From: Chionis minor
Taxonomy: Eukaryota > Chordata > Aves > Charadriiformes > Chionididae
Direction: 5' to 3'
Assembly (NCBI GenBank): GCA_013398295.1
Contig: VZSF01006711.1
Coordinates: 1-64,000 of the forward strand
Length of the DNA stretch: 64,000 nt
The position numbers and the translations under genes are program-made. Positions 35,651-46,922 of the stretch are shown here, in pieces; position 1 is the stretch's first letter, and each line of letters begins with the position of its first letter. The notes under the pieces were generated by a model. That model ran no database searches. It was not told the DNA's origin and saw nothing but the letters and a program-made list of their open reading frames with translations.

Positions 35651-36350
35651 AAAAAAAAGTACACTGCAATGTGACAGCTTCCCACTCAGATGTTGAAGAG
35701 GTCTGGGAAGAACAACACTGCTCTTCAGCTCTTAAAAACAGGGTGAAGGAGGTAAAACATACTGCATTTAATTTCTGATACGAAATGTGCAGGCTTGCCA
35801 TGGGAAGCCGGCTGGTATTTGTTTATCAGCGCGGGTATATGTCATCCAGCCTTCTGGGCTTTGTCTGAGATTGCTCAGAGGGAAATGAAGGACGTGGTGG
35901 GTGTTCTGGCTGCTGCGTCCCATTCTCCTGTTCCTGCCTGACCCACCCCGCCCTGGGGGTCCCCAGCCCCTCATAGGGGACGGCAGGAGGCAGCCTGTGT
36001 CCGTACACCCCCTGGATCCTCTCTTGCATCCTAAACGGACAGGGAAGGTGGGCTTTCACGGACATGCACTGGCAGCCCCTGGTCTGAAATGGTGGAGATG
36101 TCCGAACTCAGCCATTGCTTCCACCTCCGAGGGTTCCCCAGGACCATGGCAGTGCTGCCCCTCCAAAAGTCCAGCCCAGAGGACACCACGGGCACAGATT
36201 TTTCCTGAATGAGAAATGATTGTTTGTCAAAGGCTGAACAAAACCTTTCCTTCTTTCAAGTTTATTACATGTATTTAATTTATAAAACGTATTTAAAAAT
36301 CTATTTACCAGTTATTCTAAAAGCGAGTCAGTTCACACAATTTCCACCAA

Positions 36351-36540
36351 AGTGCTACCCCCCCATTACCCCCTACCTCCACCCTGCCCCTCTCATGGGA
36401 AGAAAGATTTCAATCTCATCTTTTTCTCCTAGCTTCTCTCTGCCTCCAAGTTCCTACTGTTTTTCTTGTCGTCATCCCATTTTTCTTCCCTCATTGACGA
36501 AACCACTTTGACTGATTCCCCACCTCTCCCCCTCTCCAGA
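36351..36540 (+). repeat. Pyrimidine-rich low-complexity tract
   Basis: Rich in C and T on the plus strand. From 36421 to 36540, 92 of 120 bases are pyrimidines by my count. It lacks a short repeating unit. It is followed 420 bases later by a purine-rich tract. Confidence 0.7.
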
Positions 36541-36960
36541 TGAAATGCTCAGTTCCTTGACACACTGAAATTGCTAATAGTTCTTACTGCTCCTTTTCCT
36601 GAATGGAGTATTTTTGAAGAATTACTTGGCTCAGCGCTCCATCAGCTCCGTGCCCGTGCTGGGCAGACACACAGGCAGTAGCTGTGCAGCACTGGCATCA
36701 GCGCTGTGCTAGTGTGCTGCTGTGTGTCTATAATTAAGCTGGAGGTTTATGATTCAGTGTCTAGGCTTTGTTTTTTCTTAGTGAACTGTGAGGAACTCTC
36801 TGGAGGAAGCGTTTTTGCTGTTTGCTCGATTGCAGTTATATATATTCCCCCTGAATTCTCTCCTCACATAATGTCAAGAGCACTCTTTTGAAAAATGGAT
36901 AATCTATATGGTGAATTTTACAGCCAGGTTCCATCTTTAAAGTCAAAGACAAAACCCAAG

Positions 36961-37060
36961 CAGCAAGGAGGAAGAAAATGAAACGAAAAAGGAGAAGAAA
37001 AGAGTGGAAGAGCGAAAAGCAGGGACTGTAAAAAGGAGGGGGCAGAAGCAGGAGCTGGAG
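36961..37060 (+). repeat. Purine-rich low-complexity tract
   Basis: By my count 86 of 100 bases are A or G, made of irregular GAA/GGAG/AAAG blocks without a fixed unit. Such tracts can form H-DNA-like structures, though this one is interrupted. Confidence 0.75.
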
Positions 37061-37201
37061 TCATGTTCCTGGAGAACAGTCTCGTACAGTAATAAGCTGC
37101 AGAAATGAGGGGCAGGGAGAGGAAAGGCTGTTTTGGGAGTCTGGAGAAAATTGGTCGTGCCCAAATCTCAGTCCACCTCAGAAAGGTGCTTTTGCACAGC
37201 T

Positions 37202-37362
37202 CGCCCCGTCCCTCCTCCGCCAGCCAGGGCTCAGTCCCTTTCGCAGGATGAAATCTGCTCCAGCGGGACAGCCTGCCCCTCCGCAGGGCTGCTTCTCCGC
37301 CGATTTTCGAGCTTTTCCCATTTCTAAGTCTGCAACAATTTTCCGGCTGAGGTCTGGACCTC
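37202..37362. promoter_or_regulatory. Small CpG cluster
   Basis: Eleven CpG dinucleotides in about 160 bases, in otherwise CpG-poor surroundings. A minus-strand frame of 132 codons (37178-37576) crosses it but matches no family I know. It could be a weak promoter or an unmethylated enhancer patch. It is much smaller than a normal CpG island. Confidence 0.25.
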
Positions 37363-40300
37363 GTTGGGGCTTTCCTATTCTTGGATCACCATACAGAATA
37401 CGGTCACCTTTCATGTCATTTTTCAGAGTGACGAAGACAGCTTCTGCATAGACACCTCTGCAGTGCCAAGATGCCCGTCCGGTCTCTCTCTGCCCCTTCC
37501 AGCTCCTCATCTCCATCCAAATCCCTGATGACAAGGGGCTGCTGCCATATAGTTTTATTGTGCTGCTCCATACCAAGGACGGGCTTAAAATTCACTTTAG
37601 AGGGAAAGCAGTAAACAAGAGCAAATATTCAAGAATGCCTTGAAACAGCAATGGCAATTTCAGCTAGAAAAAGGTAGGGAGGATTAATAAAACCCCAAAA
37701 TTGAAAAATGTAATCTGGGAATTTCCCAGATGAACTGCTTTGCAAACAGCAGCATGTTTCATTAGCAGGCTTTCATAGCAAAGCCTTTTGTGTCTAAAGA
37801 GGTTTGGCTTTTTAAATTCCTAGAGAGTTTTTAAATTTAAGAATTGGCTTAACTGGATGAAAAGGTGTTAAAGGACTAAATGGACCCCAAGAAATAGACT
37901 GGATTAAACTGAAAGGTTTTCTTTCTCTAACCCTGAGAGAGAGGCTAGTTTGGGTGGACAATGGCACTGGAGAGGTGTCCAGTTTCCCAGTTTATTCATT
38001 AAAGAAAAAGTCAGTTTTGCCCACAGTCTGAAGTGTAGGTGGGCAGGGTGGGGTAAGACCCTCTGCTTTGCTGGCAAAACATCAGAAATTAAGAAAATGG
38101 GAAACTCAGCAATGCTGCAGGGCACAGCATGAGCAGGATGCCATGCCACCTACGAAAGGCCAGGCAGCGTCCCCCAGCCCCAGCAACTTTTCGTGAGGGA
38201 TGTACGTGCACCTTTCATACGTTAGTCGTGTAGTTAGTGCCTGCCTGAGATGGGGAAATTGAGCCTCCACACCTCGAGTTTCAGATACAAGTCTCTGCCG
38301 AAACCATGACTAGTAGGGAAATATGCTTTATGATGATGCCTACGCATACAGTCATTTTTCACATGCCTTGAATAACTCAGTTTCAGGCTCTTAGTAAAAC
38401 CTTACCAGCCAAATTCCTAGTGCTGCACACTTTCTTTGCCCATTTCTCAGCTTGCTAATGATGGTTCCCATAATTGCAGAGGCTGGGAATAGGAGCCAGT
38501 CACATTTCTGCCAGAATCCACAAGTGGTTCTTCAGAAAAGACAAACAAAGGAATGGGGGGGGAAGACAATTTTTACAGTTCATCCCTCACGACTGGTTCC
38601 GAGAGTTGCCCGTTAATTGTGGATGAGCAATGCTGGTGCTACACTCATGCTGCCATGGAAGAAAACACAGACAAGAGGTGATGGGAGACTTCAGGGAAGG
38701 GAAGGAGAATGAATACCAGCAGCAGAGCAGCAATAATTAAAAATCCTCTCAGGAAATTTAGGGCACTCCCCAGCCGCCACCGTGCAATGTGAAACAATTA
38801 ACTCTACTAAAGCTAAGAGCTGTTTAGACTAATTGGACACCTTGCCAATGAGCTAGAAAGACTAGCAAATGAGTGTTAAGCAAACCCCTGGTGTGGCTCA
38901 TGAATTGTAAAAATGTTGTAGCTAATAGGATTCTGGCTGGGTTGAAAGGGAAGAGACTTGTATGTTCAGTATGTGAACTCGGCAAAGGGCTCAGAGGAGA
39001 AGTGGCAATTGTGTTTGGTGTCCTTCAAACAAGCACAAGTGACTCTGTGGCGGAGCTAAGTAAGCGCATCGTGTTTTGAAGGGGAGAAAGCGCTTGAATA
39101 TTGACGTTTTCTCTAGGCAATTCATATTTAGGAAGACTCGGGAGTTAAAATTCAGGCAAGAAGTAAACACATGCAGCAGTAAAGCTTGCTCGGAAACCTG
39201 ACAGCAGCTGGGAGCTGGAGGAGCGCAAGGCAGAGCCTCTGAAATCACACAACACCGAGAAATGTGGAGAGGATGGAGCACTGGGGATGAGCTTCACGCA
39301 ACTTCATCCACAAAGGAGCTGCCTTTGGCTCTCTGTGCCGTGCCATGCTGCCGATGCCAGCCCCCACGAGCCGGTCCTCATCCCTCCAGCCGTGGGGGAT
39401 CCTGCTTTTTGGCCACACACCTGAGTCTGAGGAAAGCAGATAACACCTGGAAAACAGTTTTTCATTGTGTTTCTTTGTATTTTGAACTGAATACACTGAA
39501 GAAGAAAAAGGATGCATGCGGTATGGCAACAGGCTTTTGCTGGGGAGCCTCACTTTTCTTTTGTTGTTGTTTGTTTGTTTGTTGTTTTTCTCAGTCTCGC
39601 AGGAAAGACAGAATAGAAATATGCTCAAGCCAAAATGAAGCATTTTGTCTTTTCAGTTACTTTTTAAGAAAATGGAGGGGTTAGTTTGCTTTGCCTTTTC
39701 CCCTTTGTTTGCTTTTGATCTTAATGGCTATTTCCAAAGAAAAGACGATCTCATAAGAAATGCACGGAAAATCTTTGAAAACCATCAACCATCAGAATGC
39801 CTGTGGTCCCTGAGAGATGACCGTGTCAGGATGGGGTGGTGGGAGAGCCTGGGGTGCAGATGCACAAGACCACGGGAGGGACACTGTGCTCCACTCGCCA
39901 GTGGGCAGGTTTGCTCTGGCACCTCCTGCTGCCTCCAGGACTGCTGGGCACTGGTCTGCAGCTGTGTCCGATGGTTTCAACACTCCCTATCCGGTGTGTG
40001 AATCCTGTCTGATGCTGGGGGCGCTTCATGCCCACCCGTGTCAGGGTGCAGAGAGCACTGGGAAACCCAGAGGGTGCCTCCTGTTGTCCTTTGGCTTGCC
40101 ACATTGCCTGGGCATCCCAAAGGCTGGAGGCGCAGGACTCCTAATAAAGACTTCTTGTTGAATGTGCTGTCATGCTGACATGGCACCATCCTGTGTAGAC
40201 AGGCTGCCTCCTAAGCAGAAGTGGTTTTCCAGTGGAGACATCACCCAGCAATTAGGAGATAATCTGCTCCAGGCTGCAGGGTATTTTCAATCATTTCTAT

Positions 40301-41168
40301 AGAAACCCAGATTCCGTCAGGTACAAGGTGTCCTAGTGAAGGTTTTCCCCTGGCTGTGAGTTTGTTTTCTGATCTGACAGCTGGGACTTGTCATGGGCAT
40401 CCAAGGAGCCCTCCACAGAACCGGGAACCCAGGGGCTCTGAGATGACTGTGGTGATCCACCAGTCATGAGGGGGGAGGCTGCCCTGAGCCAGGCACTCTG
40501 CCCCAAGAGGAGGAATGCCACCTGCAGCCCAGGATGCTGAGTCGTACCCAGGACAGCCAGAAAAGCATCATGTTGGTGCGGCAGCTCAGCTCAGGCAGTG
40601 ATGGCACAGACAAAAACTGCTCAGCCGCCTTGAGCCTTTGGTCTCGCACAGGATCCTTTTGGGTCCGTGTAGGGTATATCTTGGAACACAGAAAAACTTT
40701 TTCTTGGCAGGAAAATTTCAACCAAAAATTGTTCTTTTTTTCCCCCCATTTTTCTTCCTACAGCAATTCCAGAGTGCCTTGTAAGAAGAATTATCTTGGT
40801 AGAGAGCCCACCCCAAACGGCAACCATATGGACTCCCATAAGCAGCATAGCTGGCCTGAAACACTTCTTCCGCTTCCAGATACCTGGTTTTGCAGATGCT
40901 TCACAGAAATCAGGGACTTTCTGGAAGGAAGAAGAAAGTTAACCCCTCAAATGTGAAGTTGTGTTCGACTCGTGCCTGCGGTTGCAATCAGCAGTGCTGG
41001 AGCAGCCACCCCAAGCAGCGCGGGCAGCCAGGTAAATCATCGGGGAATCTGCTCCTTTCCCACCACCTCCGCAGCCCCTGGCTCTTCCTAAACGAGAGCC
41101 CTGCCGCAGTCCACATCCACTGTGGGTCAGTTATTTTGGGGTTGGCTGTCCATCGGGGAGCTCACACA

Positions 41169-41282
41169 TCGCGTGTGCTGAGTCAGCAACTCGCAGGCAG
41201 CCATAGGAAGAAGCCGGAGCGTCGCGGCTGGTTGCACGGAGGCAGATGCAGCAGCGTACGGAGGAGGAGCAGCGAGGCAGCG
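41169..41282. promoter_or_regulatory. Small CpG cluster
   Basis: Twelve CpG dinucleotides in about 114 bases, with no TATA box or recognised exon nearby. A 172-codon plus frame (40890-41408) covers it, but its translation (Ser-, Arg- and His-rich) is unlike any known family. Confidence 0.25.
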
Positions 41283-43916
41283 TGGCTCAAAGCAGCCACA
41301 GTCACAGCTGGACCATGGGCATGTGCTGCCATGAGTTTTCCTGGCTCACCTCCATTCGCACGGAAGAGAACCTTGGTAAAAACCGGTACCCGTACACTCC
41401 TTTGTTGAGCAACTTATTGAGGCACTGAGAGAGTGTTCTTAACAGACTTCATTAGCACATGACCCAGTAATTCCTCACTTCCAGGAAGCAGAATAGAACT
41501 AAAAAATAAAGGCACAAGCTCCCAGTCTCCCATCGGATTGTGAAATCCAATATTCACCTAACCCTTTGCTTTCAGAGTCGGCCCCTAAATGGGGAATATG
41601 AGACCTCACCTTTACCAGGGAGAACGAGAGCCAGACTTGGAGACCTTTACTGCTCCGGGGATTGACCCGCCTAAATCCTTGCCTTCTCCAGGACCTTCTT
41701 GAGCAAGCAATGACTTTCTCCTCATGTAGGCGAAGGCTGACTGAAGGTATAATCACTTGTAGCCCCGTGTTTTTTCTGAGTTCTTGGGAGACTGATTTAG
41801 CAGCTTGACACTGGCTCTGCAGTTCGCAGCACAGAAAAATACTTTTCATTCTCCATTTCCACCACCTAGGGAGCTGGTTTTCTCAGCAGCTCAAACCAGG
41901 ACAAGACTGAAGGTCATTCCCCTTCCTAGCTTGGAGTGGTTCCTCCAGCCAGAGCTGGTGTGGAACTGCAGGAATCCAAAATATGATCCCTATAATAAAA
42001 TAATGTGATGCGAGCAATGTATGTCAATCTGCATCTGCACCATGAAATTAGCTAGGATGAAAATAGGATCTCTTATAGGCTTTGTTATCGGCATTGCCTT
42101 CAGCAAGTCTGAGCTGAAAGCTGGTCTCGTGCATTTCACGCAGACCTCAGCTACTGGACCATTCACCTATGAATTGTGCTGTCTTGGGTGACATACATTA
42201 GCCACCCACCCTGCCTTGAAATTGCAATTGTGACAAACACGAAGGAATTCGGACATCACCTAGTGCCTGCAGCCCCCACCAGGTGGGTGTCCTGGACTCT
42301 GGAGTCACAGAGGAGATGAAATGAGGATTACTGGTGGGCAGAAATGAGTTGGGGTTGCACTTCTGACATTGGAATTACTGTGCTCATTATGCAAAGCAAT
42401 TGAGAGCCTGAAATGACCCTAAATCTCATTATGTCGCCTACAGGGGATGCAGCCATTTTTTACATGCCCTTTGAATAAATAGAGGTTTTCACGGCAGCCT
42501 CCAGGAACCTTAATTTTTCACCCATCCTCATAACCATAAAACAGAGACAGGCAAGTAATAAAATGTCAAAATCTATGTGTTTTAAAATCTGAGAAGACTC
42601 TCAAATGTCACTGAAATGAGGAATGAAAAAAGGAGATGGGAGAACCTGTAGCTGAGTTGTTGTTCTGTGGGCTCATGCCTGCGGTGGTGGCCGGGCAGTC
42701 GTCTTTCCGTGTCCCTTCTCTCTGGGTCAGGCTTTGTGGGACCATTTGAAAATGGTGATGGAGGTGGGAGACGAGGTGTTTTGGTGCTAAAGGAGTAATT
42801 CCCTTTCTGTGAAAAACGAGACGAGGTGCGGCTGTGTTTCCTTTGCTGTATCAATCCCGGTTTAACCCAGTCTCCATGGGAGCTCCTGATGGACACGGGT
42901 GAGATGTGAGCACCTTTTCCCCCTGTTCTGTGGGCTTCCTCATGAGCTTTGTGTTGGCTCTGGCAAATGTGGCTGTCCTAATAATCCTGACGCGTCGAGG
43001 TTTTCAATGCAGTGTGTCAGTCAATAGCCGCGCAGAACATAATAAGTTAATACAGAAGGTCCTGGACTCCTCTCCACCCCCTTCTCCCATCAAAATCGTA
43101 TCTAAAAATGCCCGTCATAGTGATAACTGGGGCATAAGTGGGAAATGGTTTTCTCATCTGGTAGGAATTCTTCATATTCAAAAAAGAAAAATAAGTATCC
43201 CCATGTCAAATTAGGATGAAAAATCAAGATCTTTTTCTTTCTGCTGTTTTTTTTCCTTTGTTTTTTTTGCCAAGCATGCCTTTTTTGAAAACCATGCATT
43301 TTTGCACAGCAAAGTACAGCTGTGGGCAGTCATATGTCCCATATTCACAAACTCCAGCTGAATATGATATTTGACTTTTCTTCCTTTTTTTTTACCTGTT
43401 GATTAGTCCAAGATTAATCATGTTTTGAAGGTAAAGCCCATCTCAGCTTGGAGACAAAAAAATGCCTGAAAATCAAAATGGAAAATTTTGACAATGCCTA
43501 CAGTTTTCTCCAAAATTATTTTTCCTGGGTTTTTTTGAGACTCATCAAAGCTAATCTTCCTTTATGATGGTTTGTTTGATCCGACCATGTATCTCCCTGA
43601 AAAATTCATGACGGACCCTAGCGACATTCGCAGGGCGCAGAAAGCGACCCTCACTGCAGTCAGACACAGGAAAACACACCATCACTGCTCCTGCTGGAAA
43701 GGCCGTTTGTAAAGAAAAGGCGTTAGGCACCATTTAAAAAGTTAGTGCACTATCACACACCTTGCACTTGAGTTCTCAAACTCTAGCTCTCTTGACAGGA
43801 TAAGGGTAGGCTGGCTGGGCGCCTACTTTATTCTTTAAGGTAAAAAACCCCTTGGAGCTCTCCCAGAAAGCTGAGAGGGTGGCACAAAGTCTCTGCTCGC
43901 TACTTTGTGCCTCCTG

Positions 43917-44036
43917 CGGTGACGCGTCTGCTGTGGCAAGCCGGGGGGCGATGCTGTTAGACCCCGCTCTGTTTTAGTGCTGCAGATGGGAGCGACGGCG
44001 GCTCCTGTTTAATCCCGGAGAAGAGGGAACGGTAAG
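43917..44036 (+). promoter_or_regulatory. CpG cluster ending in a strong splice-donor match
   Basis: Eleven CpG dinucleotides in about 116 bases, followed directly by ACG|GTAAGA with the GT at 44032-44033, a close match to the vertebrate 5' splice-site consensus. A CpG-rich patch that ends in a donor is the layout of a non-coding first exon, for instance of a long non-coding RNA. No coding frame is involved. Transcription cannot be seen from sequence. Confidence 0.22.
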
Positions 44037-45927
44037 ATGGGGCTCTGCAGAGGTTTGCACCCAGCTGCCAGGTAGGGGATTCATCAACCCTGTCCCTGCC
44101 TGTTCGCCTCTGTGGTGCCAGATCTACCCGCGGTGCTCATCAAGGGGGGTACGTGGCTGGTGCTGAGAGCCCTGGGGTCTGCCCTGACCCCTTTCACAAC
44201 CCTTGCAAGGACCAGCCTGAACGTCACCAAAGACATAATGGGGCAGACTTCGTGGTAATGACTTCAGTGGCGATGCTAAGGTGAAAACAGAGTGAGGCAA
44301 AGCTATCCCTTAGAGAAATAAAACAAAATAAACCTGTCAGGAGGACATAGTTGTTGTGCACAAAGCCCTCTGTTTTTACTGCTCAGAGAAGCCCTCTTCT
44401 ATAAATACCCTATAAATGAGTTAAAGCTAAATAAAACACCCAATATACTGTAGAGTTGAGCCCAACAACTATCAGGAATCCTAAATGAGTAAATATTTTC
44501 AAAGGGATAAATCTGCTTGGTGTCAATTTATGTTAATGTTTTACATGATTGAATCTATTAGAGCAAATAGCCAGTAGTAAGAATGCAGATAAACCATGAA
44601 CTAATTGCATTAGAAGGCTATGTGTCTAATAAGACTCTGTCTCTCCTGCATTTACCATCACGGAACTCCTTGGGATGAAGTCAGCACCGCAGGGAAGATC
44701 CCCTTGCAGTCACCAAGTGCATTGGTGGTTAGGGATCACGGCTCAGCACCAGAGCTGAGGGATGCTCAGTGTCTCCTGCTGCATTTTGCATGTATCTCTG
44801 CAATTTGTGTTTCCAGTGGGTGGTGGGGATGGGGAGGGGGTGTCTGGCTGGTCCAGGAGAAAGCTTGGTAAAGCATGGAGAGGCAGGATGGGTTCTCCTC
44901 CAGGGAACAGAGCAAAGTGCTCAGATGAAAACCTCTGGCCAAAATGCAGCGGTGAGGACTGACTGCACCATTGGACAGAGGGACAAACCAGCCTGTGTGT
45001 GGTCCTGATTCTGCCCTTGCTGTATGCAGGTGGCAAAGACAGCTGGGAGCAAAACTGGTGGTACAGGAAGATCCAGCTGCAAATGGCCCCAGAGAGCCTA
45101 GGTGAGCAACCAAAGATACAGACTCACTCGTCATCGGTATGGTTTGGGCTGCCAATGCTTTAGCATAGTGTCCTCTCTCTGGTATACTGGGACCCCTCAG
45201 TGGGAAAGAGAACCTGTGAGACTGCAAGAGACTCTCTAGTGCTGGGCTACAACCGGCATCTCCCCCAGATGTCAATGATTGCAGGTTCAGAGTATGTCAG
45301 AGCCATCAATGGGCTTACCCCCAAGCCCTCCCAGGAGACAGAGTATCAGCTGTCCCATTTTGGGGATGTGAAGTGGAAGCACCGTGACCAGTGACTGCAG
45401 CAGCACCACCACCCCGCTGTCAAACCGCAGCCTCCTCCCAGCACCGGTGTCATCCCCGCCACATCTCCCTGGCAGTGCTCAAGGTCCCACCAGCCTGTGG
45501 GGTCAGGGCTTCAAGATCCCTTCAAACACCATCTAAGAAGTGACAAGAGCTTCACAGCAATGCATACTCTCATTCAGCCTTGATCAGTGTCTGACTCCTC
45601 TTAGAACGAGATTTCACAGGTGACATTCCTGTGACACTGTTCTTCTCGTGAGCCCAGACAGATGGGCCACTGCAGGAATAGTGCTTACTCAGTCCAGAGA
45701 TGTTCCCATGTCACTTTCCGACTTAGCAATGCACATAAACATATTTTACATGTAAACTGGGCAATTAAGAAGGCAAATGTTTTAAAATACGAGGATTTAT
45801 TGGCATAAAATTTGCCATCTATCAACACTGCATAAATAGTTTTACATAAAAAGCCATCTGGAAACAGGTTGTTTATCATATTTATTCAGTTACAACTTGC
45901 TGTTTTAGAGTCTGTGCCTAGCTCATT

Positions 45928-45943
45928 AACTGTCAAGACAGTT
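45928..45943. promoter_or_regulatory. Perfect palindrome with facing TALE-type sites
   Basis: AACTGTC-AA-GACAGTT is a perfect 7-bp inverted repeat with a 2-base spacer. Each arm contains CTGTC/GACAG, close to the CTGTCA/TGACAG core bound by MEIS and TGIF proteins (the left arm gives CTGTCA in full). It sits inside the AT-rich, high-complexity block 45680-46020. Confidence 0.35.
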
Positions 45944-46841
45944 TGACGTTGCTGATGAGAGGTGGATGTATTTGAAATTCTGCACAATGCATGAATATTA
46001 ACTTGGGCTTTTAGGCAGCTGCACTATTTCAGACAGCTTGGACATGCTCTGCACTGGAATTCCTCTGCAAGAAGAAATAAGGTTGCGAATCCGCTCTTTG
46101 TTTTAGACGGGGTCTGGCTGGAAACCTTGGGGTCAGGTCGAGAAATGTATTTGACCCTCCCAATTTGAGCAGAAGGGTCTGGCTGCGGGAACGACAGTGG
46201 TAGCAGGTTTATCTGTCAGTAAAGAAGACGCACAGCTTTGTGTTGTTGTTGTTTTCAGGCAGCACTGGAAAAAGAAACACGTGTTGCATCCTCTGAAGAG
46301 TTGCCCTCCCAGGCTGTGTGCTCCACGGGAAAATCCAGGGGCTGCAGACGACTCCTCTGCTGGCTGCAGACCACGGGCAGCAGTTTAGGAGTCACAGTAT
46401 CAAGCCACTGGCTTTTCCTGACATTTGCCGTCTCCCTTGGTTTCGGTAATTAGATCCCCTGTTTTTAAATGTCAGATCTCACGAGGTGATGCTATTGTAT
46501 TTAGCACTGTGCCCTTCTACTGATTCCAAAACACTTTGCAGAATTACTATAAATAATCCAACAACAAGAGCCAAATAAGTGGTTACAGCAGAAGGAGAGA
46601 GGAAGTTAATGCATCTCAGCGTTGCTTGGAAATGAGGGGAGAGCTTCAGAAATGCTGTCCACCAGAGGAGAGCTGCAGGGGAGACGACTGTCCCTTCCAC
46701 ACAGAGGGGCGAGAGGGGAGAAGGGAAGGTTGGCTGGCAAAGAGGACAGGGTGCGTACGGTGACATCTGCTCTGTGGCCCAGGCAGATCTGTAAAGGGGG
46801 AGGCTGGTTCAGCCACAAGCCAGCACGGCGGTGATGGTAGG

Positions 46842-46922
46842 CGCTCGTGTCCTTGGCCAAGACCTTCAACCTCTCCTAGTCCAGATTTATCTGTAAAATG
46901 GGGCAATAGTGATATCTTTTAC
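46842..46922 (+). repeat. MIR-type SINE core relic
   Basis: The phrase 'TGTCCTTGGCCAAGACCTTC', 'AACCTCTCCTAGTCC', 'ATCTGTAAAATGGGGCAATA' follows the MIR consensus region GTGACCTTGGGCAAGTCACTTAACCTCT... CAGTTTCC-TCATCTGTAAAATGGGGATAATA in order and spacing. It covers the core/central segment of an ancient tRNA-derived SINE. The tRNA-like head and the L2-like tail are not recognisable. Confidence 0.65.

Larger units (their letters stand above)
35651..46841. other. About 11 kb of unique DNA, no gene seen
   Basis: The longest interval without a recognised transposon. It holds the pyrimidine-rich and purine-rich pair at 36351-37060, three small CpG clusters (about 37202, 41169 and 43917), a GTTT-rich run near 39558-39590 and AT-rich blocks at 42400-42600, 44280-44640 and 45680-46020 that could be non-coding elements. 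Frames of up to 172 codons (40890-41408, plus; 44766-45275, minus, 169 codons) have no recognised similarity and oppose other frames. Confidence 0.4.

Noticed and set aside
38230..38275. GATGGGGAAATTGAGCC phrase resembling an antisense MIR segment.
   Set aside because: The match ends after about 17 bases, so it is weaker than the copies that were called.
40163..40187. Imperfect hairpin GTGC-TGTCA-TGC-TGACA-tg-GCAC.
   Set aside because: It has a 5-bp core with a 2-base bulge, which is expected by chance many times in 64 kb.
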